Counted from the first letter of the stretch, positions 1 to 13,494 are shown. The stretch: DNA of 64,000 nucleotides from Liolophura sinensis (GCF_032854445.1 NC_088299.1:7540324-7604323), one strand, 5' to 3'. Notes: a model not told the origin generated them from the sequence alone. Numbers and translations are program-made.

Positions 1-204
1 TCTATAATAAGTTACAAAGTTTCGTGTTTTTTCCTCCTAGGGTTGTTGTCGGTTTTGTCTTGTTACCGTATGAGCCATTTTTTTAAAGATTTGGCTTCAC
101 AGGCTCTCTAGTCTGTGATATTTTACTGGTGTCGTAATTTAAGCACTTAAATTGTGACCATTGTTTTACCGAACGGCTTTCATTTCTCGATTTCATTCAA
201 TTTC

Positions 205-375
205 TTGTACTAAATAATGAAGTACACATGTGTGTAGACTCGGCTTCTGTACTAAATAATGAAGTGTACATGTGTCTAGACTCAGCTTCTGTACTAACTA
301 ATGAAGTGTACATGTGTGTAGACTCGGCTTCTGTATTAAATAATGAAGTGTACATGTGTGTAAACCCGGCTTCTA
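205..375. repeat. 42-bp minisatellite, about 4 copies
   Basis: Four near-identical units containing TAATGAAGTGTACATGTGTG and GACTCGGCTTCTGTACTAA. 42 is a multiple of three, which explains open frames on both strands here. The rest of 1-800 shows nothing I recognise. Confidence 0.9.
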
Positions 376-819
376 AAGATAGCTCCAATAGCTATTACAT
401 CAATACATGTAATGGATGTGAGCACCCAATTTAGTGTTGAAGTCTGTAAAACCAATGTTATAAATGATGTATTTTGTGAGGTTTGAAACATTAATCATTG
501 ATATCTACAATATCTACAAACCAGATATTATAACTTCCAACATCTCTGTGATATCAGGAATTTATTTATAATAAAGTGTTAGCATCTTGGGACTATTTTT
601 AAGAACTTGATATTGATTGGCACTCACCATAAGGCCAAAAACTGAGTATTGAGCTGCCTTTTTTTTTTTGAGTGAGTGGGGTATATCACGCTGAATGTCT
701 TCTGCATGGCATTTCATTGAGGCAGCACAAGGTATTTGCCTTTAGAGGGCCTGTGACAAGAAGATATAGTCTTGTCATGAGCGAATTACTACGAACCAAG
801 AATATTGTGTCTTCAGAAT

Positions 820-987
820 TTATTTATTTATTTATTTAATTCATTAGTGTTTTACGTCGCACTCAAGAATATTTCACTTATACGACGGCGGCCAGCATTA
901 TGGTGGGAGGGAGCAGGGCAGAGCCCGTGGAAACCCACGACCATCTGCAGGTTGCTGATAGACCTTCCCACGTACGGCCGGAGAGGA
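820..987 (-). mobile_element. SINE A, 5'-truncated, with 12-bp target duplication
   Basis: A (TTTA)n tail, then the family 3' block (TTTTACGTCGCACTCAAGAA) and body in reverse orientation. It is bounded by perfect 12-base direct repeats TGTCTTCAGAAT at 808-819 and 988-999, so this is a real retroposition event. Confidence 0.85.
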
Positions 988-1090
988 TGTCTTCAGAATG
1001 AGGACAGAATATAATACTATAGCTACAAACTGTTCTAATATATAGGCCATTCCTACGGAATACTTTTTGCTAGTTATTAGCGGGATATTA

Positions 1091-1228
1091 TTATTTATTT
1101 ATTTATTTGATTGCTTTTTTACGATACTCAAGAATATTTCATTTATACGACGGCGGCCAGCATTATGGTGGGTGGAAACCGGGCAGAGCCAGGAGGAAAC
1201 CCACGACCATCCACCGGTTGCTGGAAGA
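1091..1228 (-). mobile_element. SINE A, 5'-truncated
   Basis: Reverse-oriented copy ending in ACCGGTTGCTGG, flanked by imperfect direct repeats CGGGATAT/CGGGATAC (1081 and 1229). Confidence 0.8.
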
Positions 1229-1499
1229 CGGGATACTGTTACGTCCACACCATAATATTATGTTTCACTAACGCAATCTATTCTAGCGTGACTCAAAAAA
1301 AATTAATACGATGTTCAAGTTAATAGACTAGTGTCTAGGTTGTAAGGAGGACAGTTCCAGGGACTTTATGAGCCCGCTGTCGCCCCGGAGACAGTATTCA
1401 ATCAATTTTGTCACGTATAGTGGAATCTGCTGTTAAATGTGGTCGGTTTCTCCTGGTTTCCTCTCCCAGTTATCCTCGTCTCTGCAGCCCAAGGACAGT

Positions 1500-1715
1500 G
1501 ATCCGGGAATAATACTAATAATACCAATACTACTAATTCTACTACTAGTACGAGTATTTGTACTACTAATATAATAAAATAATATACTAAAAAATAAATA
1601 AATATGCAAATAAATATATAAACGCATGTATGTAACTTCTTAGATAAATATAAATAAATAAATATATAATAAATATAGATTCTTATAAATAAATAAATAA
1701 ATACATAAATACTGC
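1500..1715. repeat. AT-rich simple sequence
   Basis: Interspersed (AAT)n and (AAAT)n runs upstream of gene 1. A degenerate SINE tail may be included. Confidence 0.6.
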
Positions 1716-1879
1716 CGAGGCAGGAGAGATGAACAAATACATACTAGTGCGCGTCTGACATAGATGACAGATTAATACTGAATAAGTGCATCAGGTACGT
1801 TGATGGCGTTCTACTTAAGGCAGCAGGATTACCATGTCACCGCAATTCAGAGTTCCTGCCGTCATCTAAAGCACAAACT

Positions 1880-4596
1880 ATGGGCACATCTTACTTAAGT
1901 GGGGCTGTTTTCATGCTGGCAACGTACCACGCCTTTTCTCAACCAACTGGAGGTAATTTGGTAATGTGGGCGTATTTATGTATTTGTTTGATTGTTATTC
2001 ACCGCGCCATGCTGTGAAATATTTCACTTATACTATTGTGTTTAGTGTTATGGTTAGAGGAAATCGGAGTGCAAGAGGAAAACTAGCGAGCTTTGGTAAG
2101 TTTCTGGCGAATTTTTGTCAAATGTGAAGTACAGATATGCACACAGTAAGGGAAGACAACGACCATACAAACGTCGTCGAATGCACATTTTCACTAAAGC
2201 CATCTCATGTACAATTAAACCGGGAAAGTGGGTGTATGAATCGAAGGTCATTTCTGTCCACATTGCAGGTAAAGCCGTGGTATCTGTATTACATTCGATC
2301 CACTTGAACTTTATCTACATATTTCACCAGAATGAATAGCTTAATGCTAGGTATCTTGCTTCTAATGTCAACACACCTCAACAGTGACTGAACTTGTCAA
2401 ATTTTGACCTACGGACGGACTTTTATTTACAAACGTTTGATTTGATTTTTTTTATTTATTTGATTGGTGTTTTACGCCATACTCAAGAATATTTCACTTA
2501 TACGACGTCGGCCAGCATTGTGGTGGAGGGAAACCATTAGATTACCAGGTATGTAGTCTGTTCTTTTCTGTGATTTATTGAAATGCAGGATTTCCTTTCG
2601 TTTATTTTGGTTTTACCTTGTTAGTTTCTCTTCCTTCCGTGTTCTTATTCAAATCAGCGTTTTTATATAAGCAGCGTCTTTTGACATGTCCACAGCAAAA
2701 ACTTACTGATTTTATGGTTGTTTAATGCCATGCACAAGAAGTTTGTCACTTGTATGACGTCTGCCCGTTTTGGCAACGGGAGACGGGAGTACCCAGCGTA
2801 ATCCATTACTAACCTTCGCCAGGTTCCTGGCAAACCTCCTTACAAAAGCTGAATTAGCGAGACCTGGGTTCGAACTTCCGACCTAAGTGGTCACGGTATT
2901 CGCAGCTACCCAGCGCTTAAACCATATAAGCGAAAAAGACGCCTGACCAATTTGAGTGTTGTTGGTATGCGGGCAGGGAAATATCTGATACCTTAACCAG
3001 TCATTCCTCCTGAAGGAGGTTTACCAAATTTTTGTAACTACCCTCCCCTGGGATTATTGTTTGCAGACTACATGGATCGTCGGTGCGGCTCGACAATCCA
3101 GCTATACCAGGGTTCCCTCTTACTGAGCCTCACCGACTCTCCGAAATACGCTCCGTACATGACTTGTGAGGTTGAGGTGGAGTCCAATGAGGGCAGAGTC
3201 ATGGTGAAGGTCATATGGATGGACATAGAGGACGGTCTACTGTGCGAATACGATCGCCTTGTTATTTATGACGGATCAAGCAAAATCAAACTTACAGGTA
3301 TGACACAGAGCAAAGGGAGGTTAGCAAATCTAGGACAATCCTGTTCCAAGCTAAGCAGACGTACATGAGGTTTATAGCTATTCTAGGGGAATCCGGCCCC
3401 AAACCAAGCACACGGAGTCTAACGGAGTGAATAACATAATCGGTACATGAAGTTAGCCTGCCTAGGAGAATCCGGCACCAATCCAAGCACCTGAATCTAA
3501 CGAGTATATAGCAGAAATGGTACTTGAGGTTGACTTGCCTAGGACAATTCCAGAAAGAGCTCTCGAGGACAATGGGGCCCCAAGACAAGTAATAAAATCA
3601 GCGTTGAACCACCGGTTTGAATCGCGAACTTGGATGATGAGAAATGGTACACGAAGTACCTGATGACATACTGTAGTTTGTTTTATCTTTATATGAAATA
3701 TTTATAGATACGGCGAAAAACACTAACTAATTAGGTAAATATAGACTGCAGATAAGCTGTTATCACTGGGAATATAATTGTACAAACTCTTCGTTTTGTG
3801 TCTCTTTCAGGACCATATATCCTTTGTGGAAATGTTGCACCAGATACTGTGTATACTTCTAACGGCACACGCATAACAATAAAGTTTACTAGTGACAGCT
3901 TTGGTCAGAACCCGGGCTTCCAATTACTCCTCACAGGGTTCAATGATAGCCGTGAGTATGCATTTTATTGGCATTCTATTATCACATGTAGTTCACCTAA
4001 TATGCATATATGTCTATTTTCAAGTTTGCTGCCATTTCCAATCTTTGCTCAAAGTTTCCCCTAAAACAAGGTCGAATTCCAATTTAAACGAAGCTTAAGC
4101 AGTAATATACATTTGGAACATTTACTTCTTTTCTGTTTTGCAATTGTATACCATCAGTATCCCAGTGTCGTAAAACCGCGATCAAACAATGGGATTTGTG
4201 ATACTGACCCGTGTAATGAAAATAGGACAAATTTATTTCAAAAACTGCATTTCAGATAGAATCAGTTATATTTCCGTTTTTGCTATTTCAAGATATTGTT
4301 CACCGCCAAGCAAAATGCCACCCTTATGATGAATGCTATTGAGTAACATTCATTCTTATTTTAAAGGTTACTGTATATCTTCTGGATTCCGGTGTAGTAA
4401 TAGATACTGCATTGATGGTCACCTGAAATGTGACGGTTACGACAACTGCGGAGACAACTCGGACGAAAGTTTCTGCTTTTTGTCCCTGCGCGGAATCGTG
4501 GGCATCAGCGTAGCTGGAGCCTATGTTCTGTTTGCTGTCGTCATTCTACTGGCTTATGGTAGAAAGAGAAAAGCAGGCCGGTATAGTTCAGTCTGA
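1880..4596 (+). CDS. CUB-LDLa-TM protein, gene 1
   Basis: Four exons: 1880-1952, 3067-3297, 3811-3951, 4367-4596, all with GT/AG borders and phase 1 junctions, giving 224 residues. Residues 1-20 form a signal peptide; this ATG was chosen because it is followed by a hydrophobic run ending at a phase-1 donor, as in the paralogues. A single CUB domain covers about 31-148 with four cysteines (RRC, MTC, LLC, ILC) and the acidic DRLVIYDG strand typical of calcium-binding CUBs. An LDL-receptor class A module covers 151-185, with six cysteines and the calcium cage [10 protein letters not shown] helix at about 191-212 is followed by only 12 basic cytoplasmic residues ([11 protein letters not shown] end), so this copy has no tail exon. 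Seen: the domains and splice sites. Known of the families: CUB and LDLa modules bind protein ligands with calcium. Inferred: cell-surface binding protein; the ligand is unknown. The order resembles NETO and LRP12 receptors but is much shorter. Confidence 0.86.
1975..2100 (-). mobile_element. SINE A, strongly diverged remnant
   Basis: Weak match to the SINE A 3' end (TGAAATATTTCACTTATACT, GTTATGGTTAGAGGAAA) inside intron 1 of gene 1. Confidence 0.5.
2449..2536 (-). mobile_element. SINE A 3' fragment
   Basis: Tail plus 80 bases of the conserved 3' end, cut off after GGTGGAGGGAAACC; in intron 1 of gene 1. Confidence 0.8.
2705..2935 (-). mobile_element. old SINE-like element
   Basis: A diverged relative with a TTTAATGCCATGCACAAGAA start and a B-box-like GGGTTCGAAC. 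The stretch at 61945-62180 has the same layout. Confidence 0.45.
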
Positions 4597-5227
4597 GGGG
4601 ATGTTAGAGCCCTATTCTATTTTCCCCACCTTAAATACCTCTGAATTTTGTATGCTTTATTAATAATGGTGTGTTTTTTAAATGACTGGATGAGTAAACA
4701 TGTTTATGACGGTGTTTTAGTTTCAATAGAAATATTCTTGATACCCGTCACCAATATACACCCGCTTAGTACGGACTGAAAGGAAACAATAATTTATTTA
4801 TCTGTGCCGTGCTGATGCAGTTTGAAAACAATGGACAAAAAGTAGATGAATGAGTTGCCCATATTTTCTCCAGTATTATTGAAACCCACCTGTGTAATGA
4901 AAAATCATGAAGATTCATTTGTTCTAATATATTACGACTGTTATTCATTACAGACCATTTCGATGGAAACAGCTAATTTTCTTGAGTCTGGAAAATATTG
5001 CACAGCATATCCTGTAGAACAGTTTACCACGCTTCATATCCGGTTCTGGGTTAAACAGCAGTGTCAAAGGTCAGCACAGTGTAAGCCGTATGAAACATAC
5101 AGTTTGTCATTTGCAGTGAAGACTACTGACCTGCAGAATGGTTTAACCTGACTTCGGCTTTCGTGGACTAAAGTATGTTCTCAGTGACGTCACCACACAG
5201 AGCCAGAGACATTACCAATCACAAACA

Positions 5228-5330
5228 TAAATAAATAAACAAATAAATAAATAAATAAATAAAAATAAAATAAAATAAAATAAAATAAAATAAATCAATA
5301 AATAAATCAATAATTAATTAATTAATTATA
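5228..5330. repeat. (AAAT)n/(AAAAT)n tract
   Basis: Low-complexity A-rich run downstream of gene 1. Apart from this and (CAGA)n at 6879-6897, I see nothing in 4597-7288. Confidence 0.85.
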
Positions 5331-7288
5331 TGAACACTGGGCCATAAATGTTTAGACAGTATACTGAGTTTTCACCCCTTGCATTAGTCGTCCCTGTAAT
5401 TTGACTGCTACTAAGATAACAAGACTTTGGGCTTGAAATTCAGCATATAGGAAAACTCGGTACCGGTAACAGAATATTTTTTGTTAAACTTTAAGAATGT
5501 TGACAACTTTATTAAACCAAAAACCATGATTCAGTCAAGGCATTAATCAAATTCAGCCGTTATCTCATAACGACAACTTAATGTCATCTGTATGTGACGA
5601 GCGTTAGATTTGTGTTATGTGTATGAATAAGGAAATCTGCATTATTTGGCTAACAACCAAGGTATCTTGTGTGTCATACATAACAGAAAAGTACTTGGCT
5701 TAGTTTTGTGGTTCACGAATGCACTCAACATAGGGATTACAGCATTACGAAGACAACACAACATTATAAATCGCACAGTATTTGAAATACTAGTCTACAT
5801 TATACATGTATAATGACTGCATCAGATATAAGTTAAAAAACGTATAGTTGTAATGTGTAGGAAAATATACACGTTTTGATTTTTTTTTTGATTTCAGAAA
5901 TGGGCTTACATATACTGAATAAATCGCAGAATTGATTGTGAAAGCTTTGTCTAGAGTTGATTGTATTATCTGTTGTGTACGTTTTGCTCAACTGGCACTG
6001 TGTGGTACCCCCATGTAACCGCACCCACTTTCTGGAGTTTCTTATTATGGACGGCATAACCGTGTAATTGTTCAAGTTGGTCATTGTTTTTACTTATGTC
6101 ATAAGTTCGGTCTTAGTGCTTGACGATCAAAATAAAATAGAAAAAGAAAGGTCTCCATTAGTGGAAGAAAATCATTAACTATTATTAAAACGTTAGGAGA
6201 TCTGAAATATCCATGCAGGAAATTTACAAACTATGCATGGTGTCTTGCCTCTGTCTAATGGAAACTACATGTAGAAGCAGCTTTTCTTCAAAACGTGTTT
6301 GAATAGCGTTGGTCTATATGGATAGCCGTAAGGTTCACGTGGAGCTGTGCGTGATAAGATACAAGTCTCCACAAGCCAGACGCTGTGTTCATAAGTCCCT
6401 CAGCAGAACTTTTGTTTTGGTTTTCTCTTATTGTTCGTATGATATTGGTGATACTAAGAGGTCGACGGTGTCTTACGTTTGAAGACTTCTTGTTTTTCGA
6501 AGTGGAAAAGTTTGTCAGTAGCTTTCGGAAAGTCGGTGATATATCCTTGACTCCGGACGAGTCCATCCAGAAAAATAACGTGGAATATTCTTGAGTTTAA
6601 ACAACAACCATCAAAGAAATAAACTAAAAGTTTCGAGAGCGCAAATCTCGATCATAGCCACAAGACCGCGTGATGAGTTCTAACAAGAGGCCAATATTCT
6701 GGTAGGCACTGTTACAAGACAATGGAAATATATGCATTTGTGTCCTACGTTTAAGCCATTTTTGAATCAGGATCCAGATGCGAATCACCACCATAATGTA
6801 GTACTGATGATATTTATATATGATCAAAATTTCCTAACAATCCGTGAATGACTTTTTCTGCCACGCAGAAGTTGCAGACAGACAGACAGACAGACGAATA
6901 AACACTGGTCAAAATACTGTTTACGACTGGGCGAACTGTCTGGCTGTCTTCACAGATCAAGACAAAGTGTACAGATGTCATCTTCACTATGTTGAGGACA
7001 GAGTCTGGTTCACCTTGTATATATACCAGATCGGATTTCATCTCAAAGATCATGTGAGCCACTGCTTATGGAGGTGACTTCATGGCTGGATTCATCTTTG
7101 ATCTACCATCGGCCTATATCACATCACTACGAAGAGAGCGTCAGCCGATATTTTCGTATGTGTGTTTCTCTTTATAGTTCGCGTGTGTAGTATTATGATG
7201 TAGCCCTATACAGTCATATACCTTGTATGTGATTGTACATGATTCGCTCTCCACATTTATAGGACCCTGTGGTGTGCGCATCACCACC

Positions 7289-10200
7289 ATGCTGTTGTTG
7301 TTGTTGTCGTCGTCCACGTTGATGATGGCCGCTTCTGAAACTTTAGGTAATTGCTATTAACTCTTGATGTGATGATGAAGCCTAACCTTCTCAACCATTA
7401 GGGATCATTTGCCTCTTTAAAAAATCATTATCAATGTTTTACGCTGCAGAGCTTGTGGGCTGTGTCAGTGCCACGCAATGATCCTCTCACCAATGCTTTC
7501 GCTGTGTTCCAGTCCAACTCTTGCTGGTTTCCTCTCCGGTCGTACGCGGGCATGTGTTCCAGGAACCTGCGGATAGTGTGTTTCCTCAGGACTCTGCCCG
7601 GTTTCCTCCCACCATAACGCAGGCCACCGTCGTATGCGTGAAATATTCTTGAGTACGGCGCAAAACACCAATCAAATACCCGAAAACCTATAAAGATACA
7701 GTAAGATACAGTCTTACAGCCAAGAAGAAAACGGTACATCGTGTGAAGTGACTTGTTCTAGACCTCTTTTGTAAGGCCTCTTTTCCATTTTTGCGAAGAA
7801 TTAATCCATAAAACGCCCAAAGATACTTCCAGTAACCCACCTATCCAATAGCCAACCACCGGACTTAGTTTGCCAATAGTATCTACAATGCAGAATCGTA
7901 CAATCTGCATTCACCAACTGAACAGCCAAATAACGCTGAAAAACACTACTTATTCAGCCAACTCCACAGCCTACGACCCATAATGCTCACAGCGTATGCA
8001 CCGCCGTCTATATCCGCTTTACATGACTGCCGCCACTGGCAAATTTTTGTGCAGAGATCTTAAACAACGCCAAGGTCATGTAGGTCACTATCGGATAAAA
8101 CAAAAACTCTGTCTCAAAACTTTTCTGCTAAAATTTTCTGAAAATGTGCTAAATTATCCCTAACATGATACTAACGGACACCTGAAGTATTTTTATTGAT
8201 GAATGCTAAATGTCAAACTGGTCTAGTGATGGCAGTAGTGTAATGTGAGCGTGTATATATATACCGATATGCAAAACGACTCAAAAAGCAAATGTGTTCT
8301 GTTTTCTACAATGTGTACCTCATTGTAATAAACACATTTAAAGTATAGCACTAGAGAGTTGGGTAAACAAGATAAACATTGGTGTACGTGTACAAATTTA
8401 TGATGATTAATGTCTATTTGTGGTACACATCTTGTGTATCGTTCGTACACAATCGATTTTAGAGATTAGCTTTATCAACTATTTCAAATTTCAATATTTT
8501 GTTTTGTCCAGTGTACATGGATTCCCAGTGTAACAGTATAGTATGGCTTGAAGGGGACGCATTACTGAAGCTCACGGCTTCGCCGTCCTACCGGGCAGGC
8601 TTGTACTGTAAGCTTACCGTGAGGACGAGCTCCGCACACTTCACGCAGCTCAGCATGGACGTACAGGATCTAGACGTGTACGAGTCTTCCGGATGTGTGA
8701 AGGACAGCTTGGGGGTGTACCAGGGCAAAACGCTGACACTTCCTCTCACAGGTGAACTGTGTTATGTTTATTCATTGTTTACATATTTATTTGAGCGTGG
8801 TTTAACTTTTTTTGTTAAATTTACGATGGCGGTCAGAATTATGAATATGGAGGACACCGGAATCCCCGGAGGTAAACTGTGGAACTTTTCCAAGAATGAC
8901 TTATAATTTAAATTTACAAATAATTTTTACAAGACATTGTTTAGTATACAAAAACTCCTACACATAGATCACATAACAGGGATCAAACAATCGCCTTGTT
9001 GTGAAAAAAGGCCATTTGTTGTCATTTCTACTTTTATTTTTGACCAATTGCTGGACGATTCATGTTTATAAAACAAAATGTACACGTACTCATGCAAAAT
9101 GACAAAAGCGTCCTTTCAAAACAAGGCTGTTGTTTCGTTGTTCTATTCCCCGAAATAAATAAGAAATAAAAAAGTGATAACGCCGTTTTCTGCCTGTTCG
9201 CAGACTGGCAAATTTGAGAGTTATACGTTTCTAGTTTCTACTTCTGACTTCGTTTATTTGTACTAAAATGCTGTGGGAAAAGCTGTTTAGATGTAATTTC
9301 ATAAAGCAACCTTAATGATACATTAGTATTTCCATCTTCCTTCTCATATACAAGAGCGAAAGTCACATTTGGAGGGACTCATTCAGCCCACATATATAAT
9401 CGGCAGTAACGCTGATATAAAAAGGCTTGATAACAGAAAGGAATGATGTACCATTTCTTAAGATGTTTTTAGTATAAACACGATGAGCACCTGATGACAC
9501 TGATGTCGTATCGTCCACCATCTCCTGTTACCATGTTTGTACCGATCATATATTTCAGATGGGAATGGTTTATGTGGTACTACAGCAAAAAATAGCTTCA
9601 CTCCTCTGCTTCAGCCTCTTACCCTCATATTTAAGAGCAGTCCAGACAGCCCGGGAGGGAGGGGATTCACAGCCTTAATTACATCATACGACACAGGTAA
9701 GTATGGAAGTCGTGGAAGATCATCGTGATAAACATGCGGTGCGATTTGACTATATTCATGAAGATCTTGGCGGAAGATTGGGAGAGAACAACTGCACAAA
9801 AGAATTAAATAAATGTATAAATAAATCAAATAAAATAAGAAGAAAATAATTAAATAAAGAAATAAAAACGCTCTTGGAAATATTCAGAATCCTTGAATAT
9901 CGACTTCATGAGTATGCTAATATTTCCAACATAGGCAAACTTATAGGCCCTAACTATTTCAAACAGTTAAACTTTAAATTTTTTAAACATTTAAATCGAT
10001 CCCATTGAATTTAAAGGTAGATTGATCTCTTTTGATTGAAGCTGATTCCAACTTTCTTCTCTAATTTTCTCAGGCTTATGGCTACCGGAGTTGGTGGAGT
10101 AAAGAATTGATCTTTGTTAGATATATGACACACTTTTGAACTTTAAGTTAGCTTAACCCTTGAATGGACTTTATAAGGAATACTAACTGTTATAATTGTG

Positions 10201-11238
10201 TACATTTATTGCCTTACCGCTGCAGGCAACTGCCTGGCGTATGAGTGTAGAACCGGTCGATGTATTGAGGTGAGATTACTCTGTAATGGACAAAACAACT
10301 GTGGGGATTTGTCCGATGAAGTGGGTTGCCAGGTCTCTGGCCCGGGGGTCATCGGTATCACCCTGGGGGCAATCGGTCTGGTTATAGCTACAATTGTCAT
10401 CATGACGTTAATACGAAAGAGGCATCGCACACATCCAGAATCGGTAAATATAAACACTTTTTGTTAATTGCAAGTTTTCTACCATATCTAGTCCATGTCA
10501 TTTTTACACTGGTGTTGCAAGAGTATGTTGGCTTTATGGTGCATTTGATTGCCATGCTGCGAATGGAACTGATTTGGAAGGTTTCGTTTTCCAACGCAGA
10601 GAATATATTTTCATCGCTGATGAATTATTTCTAAGCCGTTGTAAATATTTTTCCTATGAAAAGATATTTTCCGACAAAAGTGACATTCTGTTTTTCATGA
10701 GCTGTTTCCTGATAAGCTGCGTTGCCAAGGAAACCAGAAAACATATCTTGAAATCACATGTCACACATCTCATGATGGAGCTTTCAAACTGGCGGCGTTC
10801 ACCTGTTTCATGTTTGTGCATTCTTGCTGGGTGTCGAAATCTACGAAAATTTAAAACTTCTGGAAAAGCAGCGCAATGTATATCTATAACCTTTGTGTAA
10901 CAAAAATTACAAAACTGTCGATAAACTAACTGGGTATCTTTACTGAAAAAGAAATGTATAAACTTCAAAATAACAGTGGTTGGCGTGGGAAGAATTTAAA
11001 AATGTAATCAATCAACATTATTTTCTTTCAAATCACTGACATTTGCCAAAATATGAAAGAATATATTAGAGAAACATTTTACCTACCAAGCAAACAATGT
11101 TGTTCGGCGATAATATAGAACTCGTTATTTGTTTATTTCATGCAGATGATTCCTGCAACTGATGATATCCCCATGACAACGATGACGAATGCAACTCAAG
11201 CACCAGAAGAGGAAGTCTACAGCTATGACCAGAATTAA
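7289..11238 (+). CDS. CUB-LDLa-TM protein, gene 2
   Basis: Five exons: 7289-7346, 8512-8751, 9559-9696, 10226-10443, 11146-11238; phases 1,1,1,0; 248 residues. The signal peptide begins MLLLLLSSS (residues 1-16). The CUB domain runs about 26-145 with four cysteines; the usual IYDG strand reads VYQG, so one acidic residue kept by the paralogues is lost. The LDLa module (148-180) has six cysteines and NNCGDLSDE. The helix is at about 186-208, followed by a basic stop-transfer RKRHR. The last exon joins in phase 0 after a strong acceptor (ttcatgcag) and adds a 30-residue tail rich in Thr and acid, ending [10 protein letters not shown]. If the last intron is kept, the protein ends instead within SVNINTFC. 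The gene lies in the same orientation as gene 1, 2.7 kb downstream. Probably a surface receptor or adhesion protein; the tail tyrosines could be signalling sites, which is inference. Confidence 0.85.
7483..7680 (+). mobile_element. SINE A, 5'-truncated
   Basis: Forward copy from a degraded B-box region to CAAAACACCAATCAAATA, in intron 1 of gene 2. Confidence 0.8.
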
Positions 11239-11249
11239 ACACAGGTCAT

Positions 11250-11600
11250 GCGACCTGACATTTTGTTATCATGCTGTATGCAATACAAGTAACCATGAAA
11301 TACAGCTATCGCCACAGGTGCAAATACAGCTATAATGAAATATGCAATGCAGTTGATACGATGCATGGATCGCAGGTAATATTGGACATGCAATACAGCT
11401 GTGATGAAGTACTCAGTACAGGTAATATGAGACAAAGAGTACCGCTAACACCGCACGTACAATACAACTATGATAAAATGCCCACTGCGGCTAACACAGA
11501 ACACGAAATAACCTAATGCTAGACATACGGCTTACGGCTTTGATGAAATATGAAATACAGCAATGACGAAGTATGCAATACAGCTTAAATACACCTAGCA
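11250..11600. repeat. degenerate repeats of ATACAGCTATGATGAA type
   Basis: Loosely repeated AATACAGCTATRATGAAAT units follow the gene 2 stop; the period is irregular. Confidence 0.5.
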
Positions 11601-11753
11601 TTAGATACGCTATATGGCAACCAACATGGCCAAATGAATAACGTCAGGTACGACAGTAATATATGTTTATCCTGAAATAGCCTTCGTCATACTTAGTGAA
11701 CGGATTTTCATTCATCAAATATGCAACAGAAGCATTATGAAACATGCAATACA

Positions 11754-11940
11754 TTTATATTTATTTATTTATTTCTTTTATTGGCGTTTTATACCGTACT
11801 TAAGAATATTTCACATATACAACGGCGGCCAGCATTATGGGGGGAGAAAACCGGGCAGAGCCCGGGAGAAACCCACGACCATCGTGGCTGCTCACAGACC
11901 TTCCCACGTACGGCCGAAGAGGAAGCCAGCATGAGCTGAA
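11754..11940 (-). mobile_element. SINE A, 5'-truncated
   Basis: Reverse copy from the (TTTA)n tail to GCCAGCATGAGCTGAACT, with a well kept body. Confidence 0.85.
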
Positions 11941-12159
11941 CTAGAGTCAGATAGTGTTAAGTAACCCTTACCTACGTGTAAGTGCACTTCATATCTATAC
12001 AAGATACGTTGTCACAGTAGATTATAGCTAAAGGTTTTCTGGTCTACGTGTATATCATCAAACCGGGGCAAGTTCTCAGATCACATCGAACGTGACACCA
12101 CAGCTGTGCCCAAAAGACGTTTCTTGAATGGTTACAAAGGGCCTTGTGGGGGTGTTATT

Positions 12160-12310
12160 CATTTACACATATTTTTCGCCTGGTGTTTTACGCTGAATCC
12201 GCTAGTTATCTGATAATCCTCCTTAGTTAATCCTCCTGTGTGAAAGCCCCAGCCATATCGACGACAGCTGGATTTGAAACTGTGCCCTGTTGGTTTTAAG
12301 GTAGTTGGTT
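12160..12310 (-). mobile_element. diverged SINE A remnant
   Basis: GGTGTTTTACGCTGAATCCG and a GGATTTGAAACT B-box-like block keep the family order but little else. Confidence 0.4.
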
Positions 12311-12545
12311 TATATCAATCCATACATCATGACCCCCAACTTTTCTTTTGAGTATTTTAAACGTTTAAACCAATACTGTTTTGGAAGAAATGTTTGTCAT
12401 CTATGAAGATTTTGGTCATCATTCTAGACATAAAAAGCGAACATGGACGTAATGTTTGAAGCAAGCACTTTTTATTTGTTATATTGACACCATGTGTTAG
12501 CCAAGCACTAATTTTTGTTGCATATTTGCAATATTTAAACACTGT

Positions 12546-13416
12546 TTGCTTTTATTACATGTATATCGTTTGCTAATCAACCAATCCCTGTTTGCTACAT
12601 GTAAGTCGTGTGTTTATCAAACACCCGTTGCTAGTTGCAGGTATATTGAGTGTTTATCAGTCGCTCCGTTTGTGACATGTATGTTGTGTGTTTATTTATT
12701 GGATGTATTTCGTGTGTTTGTTTGTTACACGTATGTCATATGTTTGTTTGTTACATGTATGTCGTGTGTTAATCAAGAACTCTTAGTTTGTTATATCGAC
12801 ATGTATGTCGTGTGTTAATCAAACACTCTCTGTTACGTGTATGTCGTGTTTTGCTCAAAGACTGTTTGTTACATGTATGTCGTGTGTTAATCAAGCACTC
12901 TTTGTTACATGTATGTCGAGTGTTAATCAAGCAGCCTTTGTTTCTTACGTGAATGTCGTTTGTAAATCAAGCTCTTTATTTGTTACATGTATGTCGTTTG
13001 TTAGTCAAGCACTTTGTTTGTTATATGTATGTAGTTTGTTAATCAAGCAATCTGTTTGTTACATGTATGTCGTGTGTTAATCAAGCACTCTCTGTTTGTT
13101 ACATGTATTTCGTATGTTAATCAAGCTCTCTCTGTTTGTTACATGTATGTCGAGTGTTGATTAAGCACCCTTAGTTTGTTATATGAATATCGTTTGTTAA
13201 TCAAGAACTTTGTTTGTTACATGTATGTCGTGTGTTAATCAAGCACTCTCTGTTTGTTACATGTATTTCGTATGTTAATCAAGCTCTTTCTGTTTGTTAC
13301 ATGTATGTCGTGTGTTGATTAAGCACTCTCTGTTTGTTACATGAATATCGTTTGTTGATCAAGCACTTTGTTTGTTACATGTATGTCGTTTGTTAATCAA
13401 TCACTCTCTATTTGTC
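12546..13416. repeat. minisatellite of about 38 bp, over 20 copies
   Basis: Units of the type TTTGTTACATGTATGTCG plus TGTGTTAATCAAGCACTCT, more degenerate at the left end. The open frames here are by-products. Confidence 0.88.
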
Positions 13417-13494
13417 ACTATTTGGGTATAATGTTTGCGATACTTTCGATACAAAACAATCGTGTACCAAAGGTATACACAACGTTAACACAAT

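Noticed and set aside
7081-7288. Core promoter (TATA) of gene 2
   Set aside because: Several TATA-like strings occur in AT-rich DNA and none is better placed than the others; no promoter is claimed for any gene.
12546-13416. Regular repeats resembling a CRISPR array
   Set aside because: Units are contiguous and degenerate with no unique spacers, in a eukaryotic genome; this is a minisatellite. The same holds for 22463-22944 and 36668-37060.
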